From assembly GCA_965227035.1 (NCBI GenBank), contig OZ245724.1, forward strand, positions 3,286,001-3,350,000: DNA of 64,000 nt. Reading direction: 5' to 3'. Of the stretch, positions 18,491 to 27,122 are shown one piece after another (positions within the stretch are counted from its first letter, which is position 1; each line of letters starts with the position of its first letter). Position numbers and translations under genes: made by a program. Below the pieces are notes generated by a model, which was not told the origin of the DNA, made no database searches, and was given only the letters and a program-made list of their open reading frames with translations. This stretch comes from CBDDFQ01 sp965227035 (GTDB taxonomy: Bacteria; Pseudomonadota; Gammaproteobacteria; Burkholderiales; Burkholderiaceae_C).

Positions 18491-19552
18491 ATGCGCCGCA
18501 ACATCGTCAATTGCAGTCTCGATCCCTCCCTGGATCGAGGTCTGTCGCGCCGCTCGTTCGTCGGCACCGCGGGAGCACTGTCGCTTTCACTAGGTTCGCT
18601 TTCTTTGAGCTCGCTTTCTTTGGGCTCAGTTTCTTTGAGCGCGTTTGCTCAGAGCACCTATCCGCAGAAGCCGGTGCGATTCATAGTGCCGAATGCTGCA
18701 GGCAGCAGCGTCGACACCATCGGCCGCATCGTGGCCAACCAGATGACGCAGCCGCTGCACCAGGCCATCGTGGTGGACAACCGCGCGGGCGCGGCGGGAG
18801 CGATCGGTATCGAGAACGGCCGCAACTCGCCGCCCGATGGTTATTCGCTGATCGTCGCATCGAGCAGCTCGATCACGGTTGCGCCCTTGCTGCAGAAAGC
18901 GGTCACCTACAAGCCGCTGTCCGACTTCGATTTCATCTCGCTCATTGCGCTGCTTCCCAACGTGCTGGTGTGCACGCCCAGTCTTCCTGTGAAAAACACG
19001 GCTGATCTGATCGCGTACGCCAAATCGAAGGGCGGCAAAAGCAATATGGCGTCGGCGGGCATCGGATCGGCGAGTCATCTGGCAGGAGTCGCATTTCAAA
19101 ACGCGGCCGGGTTCGAATCGCTGCATGTGCCGTACAAAAGCGGCAGTGCAGGTGTCACATCGGTCGTTTCGGGAGAAACCGATTGGGTGCTCACGCCCGC
19201 ACCCGCTGCGCTCGGCCTGGTCTCGTCGGGTCGGTTGCGCTTGCTCGGGCACAGCATGTCGTCCGATGCACGCCCGATTCCCAACACACCATCGCTTGCC
19301 GACACGGTGCCGGGCTTCGAGTTCTCCGGATGGATCGGGCTGATGGCGCCCAAGGGAGTGCCGCCTCAAGTGGCCGATCAGCTCAGGCAGGCGCTGAGCA
19401 CGGCACTCGCTCAGGCGGAACTGAAGGCGCTGTTCGAAACCAACGGGGCGGTTCCCGCAGCCGGCAGTTCGCAGGAGTTCCGCACTTATGTGGCCGGCGA
19501 CATCGAGCGAACCAAGAAAGCAATTGCGATTGGCGGCGTACAGGCCGAATAA
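18491..19552 (+). CDS. Bug/TctC family binding protein with Tat signal and repeat-encoded signal core
   Basis: A 353-residue Bug/TctC protein. The N-terminus carries a twin-arginine motif (SRRSFVG, residues 19-25), so export is probably by Tat. The hydrophobic core of the signal (residues 31-50) is encoded by four tandem 15-bp units giving SLSLG-SLSLS-SLSLG-SVSLS. The mature part begins near TYPQKPVRFIVPNAAGSS, the standard family opening, with DNRAGAAGAIGIE following. The gene starts four bases after the previous Bug stop. A strong terminator follows, closing the operon. Two adjacent Bug proteins suggest two related ligands, or a duplication that has since diverged. Confidence 0.9.
   Translation: MRRNIVNCSLDPSLDRGLSRRSFVGTAGALSLSLGSLSLSSLSLGSVSLSAFAQSTYPQKPVRFIVPNAAGSSVDTIGRIVANQMTQPLHQAIVVDNRAGAAGAIGIENGRNSPPDGYSLIVASSSSITVAPLLQKAVTYKPLSDFDFISLIALLPNVLVCTPSLPVKNTADLIAYAKSKGGKSNMASAGIGSASHLAGVAFQNAAGFESLHVPYKSGSAGVTSVVSGETDWVLTPAPAALGLVSSGRLRLLGHSMSSDARPIPNTPSLADTVPGFEFSGWIGLMAPKGVPPQVADQLRQALSTALAQAELKALFETNGAVPAAGSSQEFRTYVAGDIERTKKAIAIGGVQAE
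18581..18640 (+). repeat. Four tandem 15-bp repeats inside the Bug gene signal peptide
   Basis: Four successive in-frame 15-bp units start at 18581, 18596, 18611 and 18626. Units 2 and 3 (TCGCTTTCTTTGAGC / TCGCTTTCTTTGGGC) differ by one base; unit 4 starts TCAG instead of TCGC. Each encodes five residues of the hydrophobic signal core, so copy-number changes would alter signal length without changing frame. Confidence 0.85.
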
Positions 19553-19582
19553 GCTGAAAACGTCGTTCCCTGAAGCGAATGA

Positions 19583-19616
19583 GGCTCGCCGAGTGAAATC
19601 GGCGGGCCTTTTTTGT
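19583..19616 (+). terminator. Rho-independent terminator of the catabolic operon
   Basis: A GC-rich hairpin (GGCTCGCCGA ... TCGGCGGGCC, one G-T pair, loop GTGAAA) followed by TTTTTT, ~30 bases after the second Bug gene. It separates the LysR-linked operon from the ABC importer operon. Confidence 0.85.
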
Positions 19617-19777
19617 TTGCCCGCTCGATACGCAATGGCACGTTTACTGCTTTTAGCCCCCTGCCCAATGTTGGAAGACTAATCGAGCACCAACTGAGCG
19701 CAGCCGTACATTCGTTGGTACAGCCGTTGGAACACTTATTCTTGTTCCTATATAAAACAAGGGTTTACGTCAAAAAA

Positions 19778-19821
19778 TCGAAACATTTCGATTGACGCCG
19801 TTTCGAGGTGGCTTTTAGAAT
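19778..19821 (+). promoter_or_regulatory. Sigma-70 type promoter with overlapping inverted repeat, ABC importer operon
   Basis: TTGACG (19792-19797), an 18-base spacer and TAGAAT (19816-19821) make a good sigma-70 promoter ~83 bases before the binding-protein ATG. Immediately upstream, and abutting the -35, is a perfect inverted repeat TCGAAA-CA-TTTCGA (19778-19791), a plausible operator. The rest of the 19,553-19,903 interval holds the preceding terminator and AT-rich DNA; I see no gene in it. Confidence 0.65.
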
Positions 19822-19903
19822 CGCCCACAATCGTGCGACGACAGGCCGCCGGGTGCAATAGGTTTTCCCCTGTTCATATTCCACATCGTTGAAGGAAATC
19901 GTG

Positions 19904-21076
19904 ATGAAAAAAATCGTCCTGAGTCTTGTTGCAGCGGCTGTCACGTCGCTCGCTTTGCCAGCATTCGCGCAGCAGGCGCCCATCAAGCTGGGTCTCATCA
20001 CGACGCTGAACGGCCCGCTCGCGTCGGCAGGCAAGGAACAGGTTCTCGGCATCGAAGCCGCCATGAAGAAACTCGGCAACAAGATCGGTGGCGTTCCCGC
20101 TACTCTGGTCGTCGAAGATTCCAAGATGACTGTCGACACGGCTCAACAGACCGTCTCCAAGCTGATCGAGCAGGACAAGGTCGACTTTCTGGTCGGCAAC
20201 ATGCTCTCGAACCAATTGCTGGCTTACGCACCCCGTGCGGTAGATGCCGGCGTGTTCGTTCTGAGCGCCGTGCCCGGCCCGTCCGAATTCGCAGGCAAGC
20301 AATGCAACCCCGGGGTGTTCATGTACTCCTGGGAAAACAACACGCCTAGCGAAGCAGTCGGCCGTTCTATGAGCGATGCGGGCTCCAAGAAAGCATTCTT
20401 CATTGCGCAGAACTACGTGACCGGCAAGGAACACGTAGCTGGTGCGAAGTTCTACTACAAGGGCGCAGTTGCAGGCGAAGCCTACGTTCCGTTCACGCAA
20501 GTCGACTTCTCGGCAGAACTCGCATCGATCCGCGCATCGGGCGCCGACTCGGTGTACGTGTTCCTTCCCGGCGCGGCAGGCATTGCGTTCATCAAGCAGT
20601 TCGAAGGCGCAGGCCTGAAAGACAAGGTCAGCCTGTTCGGCGGATCCTGGCTCGCGGACGAACACAGCTTCCCTGCATTCGGCGACACCGCTCTCGGCCT
20701 GAACCTCGCGGGCAACTGGTTCGCAACGTTGAACAACCCGGCCAACAAGGAATTCGTCGATCAGTTCAAGAAAGACAACGGCCGCAACCCGGTGTTCTAT
20801 GCCGCCACAGCGTATGACTCGATCATGGCGCTCGACTCCGCTGTTCGCGCCCTCAACGGCAACATCAAGGACAAGACTGCGCTGCGTCGCGAACTCGAAA
20901 AAGCGGACTTCAAATCGGTTCGTGGCAACTTCAAGTTCAACAACAACCACATGCCGATTCAAACCTTCTACGCGGCCAAGGTCGTGAAGAAAGACGGCAC
21001 GTTGATGCACGAAGCAGGCAAGGTGATCTTTGCGGATCATCGCGACCGCTTCTATCAGGAATGCAACATGAAGTGA
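19904..21076 (+). CDS. ABC importer periplasmic substrate-binding protein (LivK-like)
   Basis: A 390-residue type I periplasmic binding protein of the branched-chain amino acid group. Sec signal peptide MKKIVLSLVAAAVTSLALPAFA, then IKLGLITTLNGPLASAGKEQ at the mature N-terminus. Close family relatives in Burkholderiales bind amino acids, amides, urea or aromatic acids, so the ligand cannot be named. The ATG at 19904 begins the signal peptide; GAAGGAA lies ~8 bases upstream. It is the first gene of the importer operon behind a clear promoter, and its neighbours encode two permeases and two ATPases. Confidence 0.93.
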   Translation: MKKIVLSLVAAAVTSLALPAFAQQAPIKLGLITTLNGPLASAGKEQVLGIEAAMKKLGNKIGGVPATLVVEDSKMTVDTAQQTVSKLIEQDKVDFLVGNMLSNQLLAYAPRAVDAGVFVLSAVPGPSEFAGKQCNPGVFMYSWENNTPSEAVGRSMSDAGSKKAFFIAQNYVTGKEHVAGAKFYYKGAVAGEAYVPFTQVDFSAELASIRASGADSVYVFLPGAAGIAFIKQFEGAGLKDKVSLFGGSWLADEHSFPAFGDTALGLNLAGNWFATLNNPANKEFVDQFKKDNGRNPVFYAATAYDSIMALDSAVRALNGNIKDKTALRRELEKADFKSVRGNFKFNNNHMPIQTFYAAKVVKKDGTLMHEAGKVIFADHRDRFYQECNMK

Positions 21077-21135
21077 TCGGTTTTTACCGATAACAGCTTC
21101 GCCTAGAACACAAGGAATCGGGTCAGTCGCAATCG

Positions 21136-22017
21136 ATGGGCGCCACTCTCATATTCGAACAACTCCTGAACGGCTTTCAGTACGGACTGATGCTGTTCAT
21201 GGTCTCCGCAGGGCTCACGTTGACGTTCGGGATCGTGAACTTCATCAACCTGACGCACAGCTCGTTCTACATGTTGGGTGCGTTCTTCGCGGCTACCTTC
21301 TTTGCGCTCTTCGGTAATTTTTATCTCGCAGTCGCCGTCGCCGTCGTGGTGACATGGCTTGCCGGAACACTCATCGATCTTCTGGTGTTCCGGCATCTCT
21401 ATCGCCGCAGTCACCTCGACCAGGTGCTCGGCACATTCGCACTTCTCGCTTTCTTCAACGACCTGGTCACCGTGGTCTACGGAACCGATCCGCGATTCAT
21501 CCAGATCCCGCCGGCGCTCGCAGGCGCAGTCAAGTTCGGCGACTTCACTTATCCGCTGTACCGCGTCGTCATTACCGGCGTCGGCATTGCCATGGCGCTG
21601 ATGCTCTGGTTTTTGATTACCCGCACACGTCTGGGCATGCTGATTCGCGCCGGTGCCGAGCGCCCTCAAACGCTCAGCGGACTGGGCATCAACGTGCCTG
21701 CCGTATTCAGCGTGGTGTTCGGACTCGGTGCTGCGCTGGCAGGTCTGGCGGGCATGGTGACCGGCCCGTTGGTGTCGGTGCAGGCGGGCATGGGCGACGA
21801 GTTGTTGATCGTCGCATTCGTCGTGATCGTCATCGGCGGAATCGGGTCGGTTCGCGGTGCGTTTTTCGCGGCCATCCTGGTTGGACTGGTCGACACGATG
21901 GGACGTTTTCTACTTCCGCAATTTCTCGGCTTCACGGTCGGCCCCGCGCTCGCATCCATGGCCATTTATCTGCTGATGGCTGCATTCCTCATTGCACGTC
22001 CAAGGGCCGCGCACTGA
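21136..22017 (+). CDS. Branched-chain-type ABC transporter permease (LivH-like)
   Basis: A 293-residue inner-membrane permease with about eight hydrophobic helices. LivH family features: an opening amphipathic helix with LLNGFQYGLMLFMVSAGLTL, GIVNFINLTHSSFYMLGA, and VVIVIGGIGSVRGAFFAA near the C-terminus (the site contacting the ATPase). It pairs with the LivM-like gene that begins two bases after its stop. Confidence 0.93.
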   Translation: MGATLIFEQLLNGFQYGLMLFMVSAGLTLTFGIVNFINLTHSSFYMLGAFFAATFFALFGNFYLAVAVAVVVTWLAGTLIDLLVFRHLYRRSHLDQVLGTFALLAFFNDLVTVVYGTDPRFIQIPPALAGAVKFGDFTYPLYRVVITGVGIAMALMLWFLITRTRLGMLIRAGAERPQTLSGLGINVPAVFSVVFGLGAALAGLAGMVTGPLVSVQAGMGDELLIVAFVVIVIGGIGSVRGAFFAAILVGLVDTMGRFLLPQFLGFTVGPALASMAIYLLMAAFLIARPRAAH

Positions 22018-22018
22018 T

Positions 22019-23011
22019 ATGGCCGGCTCGTTCATCTTCAAATCGGACACGACGCAAAAGGTCTGCGCGGTGCTGCTAATCGCCTGCGCGATCATTCCGT
22101 TTCTGGGGCAGCCTTACCTCACGCGTCTGGCGACGCAGTTCCTGATCTACGCCATGGTCGCGATCAGCCTCGACCTGTTGATCGGCTACGGCGGCATGGT
22201 GAGCTTCGGGCACGCCGCCTTCTTCGGACTCGGCTCGTACGCCGCGGCATTCATCGGACTCAGCGGATCGCACGATCTGCTGCTCGCGTTGATTGGCGCA
22301 TTCGTTGCGGGCGCCGCGCTTTCGCTGGTGGTCGGCGCGCTATCGCTACGCACCAGCGGCTCGTACTTCATCATGATCACGCTCGCGTTTGCGCAGATGC
22401 TTTTCTACGCCAGCGTAGTGCTGGCGAAGTTCGGCGGCGACGAAGGTGTCCGGGTTCCGCGCAACACGCTGTTCGGACTTGCTCTGCGCGATTCGCGCGT
22501 GTTCTTCGCCATCGTCTTCGTGATCTTCCTGATCGTTTTCTACCTGATCGCACGCTTGGTCCGATCGCAGTTCGGCCGCACGATACGCGCCATCAAGGAC
22601 AACGATGTGCGAGTGCGATCGCTGGGCTACAACAGCTATGTCTATCAGCTCACCGCGTTCTGCATTGCAGGTGGTGTCGCAGGACTCGCCGGCGCATTGC
22701 AGGCCAATCTGAACGAGTACGCGAGCCCTTCGTCTTTCCACTGGATTCTTTCCGGCGACTTTCTGGTCATGGTCATCCTCGGCGGCGTCGGCTCGCTGGC
22801 CGGCCCTGTCGTCGGCACTGCCCTGTTCCTCGGCCTGCAGGCTTTGTTCTCCGCCTACACGCCGTTCTGGATGCTGTGGATGGCACCCATTCTGCTGGTC
22901 ATCGTGCTGTTCTCCAGCGGGGGTGTCCGGCAGTTGCTGAACAAGCTCGGCATTCGCCAAACATCGGGCAAAGCGTCGGTCAAGGCACCAGCAAAGGGGA
23001 GTGCTTCATGA
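22019..23011 (+). CDS. Branched-chain-type ABC transporter permease (LivM-like)
   Basis: A 330-residue permease with about nine helices. Conserved LivM segments: YGGMVSFGHAAFFGLGSYAA (~residue 55), AIKDNDVRVRSLGYN (~195) and VMVILGGVGSLAGPVVGT (~250). The ATG at 22019 is two bases past the livH-like stop; a TTG at 21992 in the same frame is less likely. The C-terminal Lys/Ala-rich tail overlaps the next gene by ATGA. Confidence 0.93.
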   Translation: MAGSFIFKSDTTQKVCAVLLIACAIIPFLGQPYLTRLATQFLIYAMVAISLDLLIGYGGMVSFGHAAFFGLGSYAAAFIGLSGSHDLLLALIGAFVAGAALSLVVGALSLRTSGSYFIMITLAFAQMLFYASVVLAKFGGDEGVRVPRNTLFGLALRDSRVFFAIVFVIFLIVFYLIARLVRSQFGRTIRAIKDNDVRVRSLGYNSYVYQLTAFCIAGGVAGLAGALQANLNEYASPSSFHWILSGDFLVMVILGGVGSLAGPVVGTALFLGLQALFSAYTPFWMLWMAPILLVIVLFSSGGVRQLLNKLGIRQTSGKASVKAPAKGSAS

Positions 23012-23781
23012 GCAGCATCCTCAAGATAGAAAAGCTGTGCAAACGCTACGGCGGTCTCGCTGCAAACACCGACATCGATCTCGACCTGATTCCAGGCGAG
23101 ATTCATGCGGTCATCGGGCCGAACGGTGCAGGCAAGACGACGTTCATCAAGCAGATTGCCGGTGAAGCCACGCCCACGAGCGGCAGCATCGTTTTCGACG
23201 GACAGGACGTGACGAAGATGACCTCGTACGCGCGTGCGTCGCTGGGGCTGGCGCGATCGTTCCAGATCACCAGCATCTTTCCGAACTTCACGGTTCTCGA
23301 CAACGTGGCGTTCGCGGTGCAGGCCCACACCGGCAGCGGGTTTCATTTCTGGCGTGAAGCGAAAAAGCTGCGCAATCTGAACGAGCAGGCGCTCGAAGCG
23401 CTGAAGCTCGTTGGACTCGAGTCGCGCCAAGACGATCTGGCTGGCGCAATGTCGCACGGTGAGCATCGGCAGCTGGAAATTGCGATGGCACTGGTGACGA
23501 ATCCAAAGTTGATGCTGCTCGACGAACCGACCGCCGGCATGGGACGAGAAGAGTCGCTGAAATTCGTTTCGCTGCTCAAGGATGTGCGCAAGGGCCGCAC
23601 CATTCTGCTGGTCGAGCACGACATGGAAGTGGTGTTCGCATTGGCAGATCGAATTACCGTGCTGGCGAATGGCCGCGTGATCGCGACCGACTCGCCCGAC
23701 GCGATTCGCGCGAGCAGCGTGGTTCGCGACGCGTATTTAGGTAATGATTCCGACACGAGTATCGGGAGCATCGAGGCTTGA
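23008..23781 (+). CDS. ABC transporter ATPase (LivG-like)
   Basis: A 257-residue cytoplasmic ATPase. Walker A GPNGAGKTT (~residue 36), signature MSHGEHRQLEIAMAL (SHGE in place of the canonical SGGQ, common in LivG relatives), Walker B LMLLDEPTAGM, and the H-loop in LVEHDMEVV. Its ATG overlaps the livM-like stop. It forms a heterodimer with the LivF-like ATPase in this family. Confidence 0.94.
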   Translation: MSSILKIEKLCKRYGGLAANTDIDLDLIPGEIHAVIGPNGAGKTTFIKQIAGEATPTSGSIVFDGQDVTKMTSYARASLGLARSFQITSIFPNFTVLDNVAFAVQAHTGSGFHFWREAKKLRNLNEQALEALKLVGLESRQDDLAGAMSHGEHRQLEIAMALVTNPKLMLLDEPTAGMGREESLKFVSLLKDVRKGRTILLVEHDMEVVFALADRITVLANGRVIATDSPDAIRASSVVRDAYLGNDSDTSIGSIEA

Positions 23782-23785
23782 CGAG

Positions 23786-24487
23786 ATGCTGAACCTGCAA
23801 AACATTCACAGCGGCTACGGTCTGAAGAAGATCATTTTCGGCATCGACATGAAGGTCGATGCGGGACAGGTCGTGACCATGATGGGACGCAACGGCATGG
23901 GCAAGACGACATGCATCAACGCGATCATGGGCTTCAACAAGGTCACCTCCGGCTGCATCAGCTTCGACGGCGTCGATGTGACCAACTCTGCTCCACACAA
24001 GATTGCACGGGCTGGAATCGGGCTTGTGCCGGAAGGCCGTCAGATTTTCACGCGGCTCACGATCAAGGAGAACCTGGTCGCCACGGCAGCGGCAGGACGC
24101 AAGGGTGCGGCTCGCTGGACCTTGCCCGATATCTACAAGCTTTTCCCGCGGCTCAAGGAGCGTGAAACCAACTGGGGATGGCAGTTGTCCGGCGGCGAAC
24201 AGCAGATGCTCGCCATCGGCCGCGCACTCATGACGAATCCGCAATTGCTGATCCTGGACGAAGCGACCGAAGGCATCGCTCCGCTGGTGCGCGCCGAAAT
24301 ATGGGAGTGCCTGCGTCAGGTCAAAAACCTGGGCCAGTCGATCCTCATCGTCGACAAGAACCTGGATGAGTTGCTCAAGCTGGCCGACCACCATTACATC
24401 GTCGAGAAGGGGCAGGTCGTCTGGAGCGGAAGCAGCGATGCGCTACGCGGTGCGACCGACGTGTACGAACGTCATCTCGGAGTCTGA
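23786..24487 (+). CDS. ABC transporter ATPase (LivF-like)
   Basis: A 233-residue ATPase. Walker A GRNGMGKTT, signature LSGGEQQMLAIGRAL, Walker B LLILDEATEGIAPLV (an E-A-T where many ATPases have E-P-T/S), and a D-loop/H-loop region in which IVDKNLDEL replaces the usual histidine-containing EHN/EQN by DKN. The missing H-loop histidine suggests one weak catalytic site in the LivF/LivG pair, though asymmetric sites are known among ABC ATPases. It starts four bases after the livG-like stop. Confidence 0.92.
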   Translation: MLNLQNIHSGYGLKKIIFGIDMKVDAGQVVTMMGRNGMGKTTCINAIMGFNKVTSGCISFDGVDVTNSAPHKIARAGIGLVPEGRQIFTRLTIKENLVATAAAGRKGAARWTLPDIYKLFPRLKERETNWGWQLSGGEQQMLAIGRALMTNPQLLILDEATEGIAPLVRAEIWECLRQVKNLGQSILIVDKNLDELLKLADHHYIVEKGQVVWSGSSDALRGATDVYERHLGV

Positions 24488-24495
24488 TCGGCACG

Positions 24496-25446
24496 ATGTC
24501 GGCAATGTCTGGAATTTCTGAAATCTCTGAATTGACTCCAGCGCGAGAGATCACGATCAAGGACATCGCGGAACGACTCTGGCTGCACGCGCTGGTGTTG
24601 ATGCTGCGCCGGCTGGTGGTCGAGCAGTTGACGAACAACATCGCATCGATCACTTCGCTCGTGAACTGCGGTCCTATCGAGATCGTGATTCTTCGTGTGT
24701 TGCTGAGCGGCCCCAAAGACACCGACTCGATTCGCGGGCTGGCTGCGCTAGACATGGTTACCTTCAGCAAGGCGGTTCGCGGACTCGAAAAGTCAGGCGT
24801 AGTGGAGAGCTTTTCCGGCACGCACGACAAACGACGAAAGCTGTATGCGCTCACCAAGCTGGGTGAGACGGCTGCAAAAGAAGCGAACGACGCAGCGACT
24901 CGAACCGAGCAAACCTTTCTTGCGACGCTTGCGCCACGCGATCAATCGCTGTTCGTGCGTCTGCTCACCAAGGTCGCCATTTCACACGCGGTCAAAGGCG
25001 CGGTTCAGCAGGATGCGCGGATCGCAACCGTGCTGGGTGGTCGCATAGACCCGGGCACTTTGCTTCGCCGCGCCCTGCAGATATCGGCGCAGTTCTTCGA
25101 GCAGACTGCGGGCGATCTCGACGTTTCGCCGCTTGAGGCCGCAGCTGTCAACAGCATTGCCGCATTCGAGCCGATTGCCGTGAAAGACCTGCCGCGCATT
25201 CTGTCGATCGATCGCGGATCCGCTCACGCCATCGTTAGAAAACTCAAAGATGCCGACTATCTCGAACACGAGTCGCACGATTTGCGGACGCTCGAATTGA
25301 GCGAGACCGGGCGGCGTTTTTACGAACGACTGGCGCCGCGTCTTGCGCAAATCGAATCGCATTTCCTCGACGGGTTGTCGAACGACGAGCAGCCTCGTTT
25401 CATGCGGGTGATGCGCAAGCTGTTCGTTCAACTTTCCGAGCAATGA
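24496..25446 (+). CDS. Double MarR-like transcriptional regulator (tandem winged helices)
   Basis: A 316-residue protein containing two MarR-type modules in one chain. In the first half (~30-165) are LRGLAALDMVTFSKAVRGLEKSGVV-like helix-turn-helix and wing residues (THDKRRKLYALTKLG). In the second (~190-310), ISAQFFEQTAGDLDVSPLEAA leads into an HTH with IDRGSAHAIVRKLKDADYLEH and a wing with DLRTLELSETG. MarR proteins normally dimerise from ~150-residue subunits, so this looks like a duplication-fusion acting as a covalent pseudo-dimer. It starts nine bases after the ABC ATPase gene and overlaps the GMC oxidoreductase gene by ATGA, so it is probably the operon's own regulator. Confidence 0.8.
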   Translation: MSAMSGISEISELTPAREITIKDIAERLWLHALVLMLRRLVVEQLTNNIASITSLVNCGPIEIVILRVLLSGPKDTDSIRGLAALDMVTFSKAVRGLEKSGVVESFSGTHDKRRKLYALTKLGETAAKEANDAATRTEQTFLATLAPRDQSLFVRLLTKVAISHAVKGAVQQDARIATVLGGRIDPGTLLRRALQISAQFFEQTAGDLDVSPLEAAAVNSIAAFEPIAVKDLPRILSIDRGSAHAIVRKLKDADYLEHESHDLRTLELSETGRRFYERLAPRLAQIESHFLDGLSNDEQPRFMRVMRKLFVQLSEQ

Positions 25447-27122
25447 AGTTCGACATCGTCATCGTCGGCGGAGGGTCTGCGGGATCGGTGCTTGCCGCAA
25501 GGTTGAGCGAGGACCCGAACCTGAGTGTCTGCGTACTCGAAGCCGGCATCGACACGCCGCCCGGCAAAGAGCCAGACGCGATCCGCGACACCTACTACAG
25601 CACCCTCTACGAGCCCTCGCTCTTCTGGGGCGATCTGCAGGTGCGATTCAACGCATCGCGTCCGGAAAGCGCAGCTCCCAAACGGTACGAGCAGGCAAAA
25701 GTGCTGGGTGGCGGATCGTCGGTCAACGCGATGATCGGCCTGCGCGGTCTGCCCTCCGACTTCGACGAATGGTCGCTGCCGGGATGGTCGTGGGGCGACG
25801 TGCTGCCGTACTTTCGCAAGCTCGAGAACGATCGCGACTTCGCCGGCCCCCTGCACGGCCAGGATGGCCCGATTCCGATTCGGCGTCATCGCAGAAACCA
25901 GTGGCCCGGATTCTGCGAGGCGGTCGCCACGCATCTCGAAGCGAACGGCTGGCCCCATGTGCCCGACATGAACGGCGCACCCGCCAACGGGCTGTTCCAG
26001 GTGCCGATGACCAGCACAGAAACACAGCGCATGTCGAGCGCGATGGCGTATCTCACGAAGCAGGTTCGCGCACGACCGAATCTGAAAGTGATCTGCAACG
26101 CGATGGTCGACACGCTGCGAATCGACAACCTGCATGTGACCGGCGTGCATGCCTTGATCGACGGATCGCGGGTCGACATCGACGCATCCCAGGTCATCGT
26201 GAGCGCAGGTGCTATTCACAGCCCCGCATTGCTGCAGCGAAGCGGTATCGGACCCCGCGAAGTCGTCGAGCGCGCAGGCGTGGTATCCATACTCGACCTG
26301 CCCGGCGTCGGCGCGAATCTTCATGACCACCCTATGGTCTCGATCGCATCACACCTCAAAAAATCTGCACGTCAGGCGGACACGCCGCGCGCCGCAGCGA
26401 ACCTCGGTTTGCGATACGACTCCGGCGTGCAGGGATGCCATCCGTCGGACATGTATGTGTCGGTCGCGAACAAGGGATCGTGGCACGCAGTGGGTAGGCA
26501 GATCGGCGCGCTGGTGATGTGTCTGTACAAGCCCTACTCGCGAGGAAGCGTGAAGATCGTGTCCAGCGATTTCCAACAAGAGCCACTGGTAGATTTCAAC
26601 CTGCTCGACGATCCGCGCGATGAAGCCCGCATGATTCGCGCGGTGCGTCTGGCCGCCGACATCTACGCGTCGCAGCCGCTCAAGCGAGCGATCAATGCAG
26701 CGTTTCCTTCGGGACTGTCCGATCGGGTGAGGCAACTCAACGTGGTGAGTACCGGCAATCGAATCCTGTCCGCTATTGGAGCAAGGCTGCTCGATGGCCC
26801 GCCCTTCCTGCGCACGTGGCTGCTCGAACACGTGGTCAACGAAGGGCCGACGCTGAACGATCTGACCAGCGACGAAGCAAAAATGACTTCATGGATTCGC
26901 GAGAAAGTCATCGCGTTCTATCACCCAGTCGGCACGTGCCGCATGGGTCCGGCGCACGACGACATGTCGGTCGTCGACACCGAAGGCCGTGTTCACGGCA
27001 TTGGAGGTTTGCGCGTGGTAGATGCATCGATCATCCCGACGATTCCGCGCGCGAACACGAATCTGCCGACGATCATGATTGCCGAGAAGATTGCCGACGC
27101 GATCAAGCGTCCAGAGCATTGA
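25443..27122 (+). CDS. GMC family FAD oxidoreductase (choline/alcohol dehydrogenase-like)
   Basis: A 559-residue GMC oxidoreductase. N-terminal ADP-binding fold IVGGGSAGSVLAARLSED, GMC signature 1 region LGGGSSVNAMIGLRG (~residue 90), signature 2 region GAIHSPALLQRSGIG (~260), and the catalytic His in FYHPVGTCRMG near residue 500. These enzymes oxidise primary alcohols, aldehydes or cholines. It overlaps the double-MarR gene (ATGA), linking it to the importer: the likely logic is uptake of an alcohol-bearing compound followed by its oxidation. The substrate is not identifiable. The next gene is convergent, its stop abutting this one. Confidence 0.9.
   Translation: MKFDIVIVGGGSAGSVLAARLSEDPNLSVCVLEAGIDTPPGKEPDAIRDTYYSTLYEPSLFWGDLQVRFNASRPESAAPKRYEQAKVLGGGSSVNAMIGLRGLPSDFDEWSLPGWSWGDVLPYFRKLENDRDFAGPLHGQDGPIPIRRHRRNQWPGFCEAVATHLEANGWPHVPDMNGAPANGLFQVPMTSTETQRMSSAMAYLTKQVRARPNLKVICNAMVDTLRIDNLHVTGVHALIDGSRVDIDASQVIVSAGAIHSPALLQRSGIGPREVVERAGVVSILDLPGVGANLHDHPMVSIASHLKKSARQADTPRAAANLGLRYDSGVQGCHPSDMYVSVANKGSWHAVGRQIGALVMCLYKPYSRGSVKIVSSDFQQEPLVDFNLLDDPRDEARMIRAVRLAADIYASQPLKRAINAAFPSGLSDRVRQLNVVSTGNRILSAIGARLLDGPPFLRTWLLEHVVNEGPTLNDLTSDEAKMTSWIREKVIAFYHPVGTCRMGPAHDDMSVVDTEGRVHGIGGLRVVDASIIPTIPRANTNLPTIMIAEKIADAIKRPEH

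Noticed and set aside
23008..24487. Frameshift or split between the two ABC ATPases
   Set aside because: Each has complete Walker A, signature and Walker B motifs and normal length; they are the usual LivG/LivF pair.
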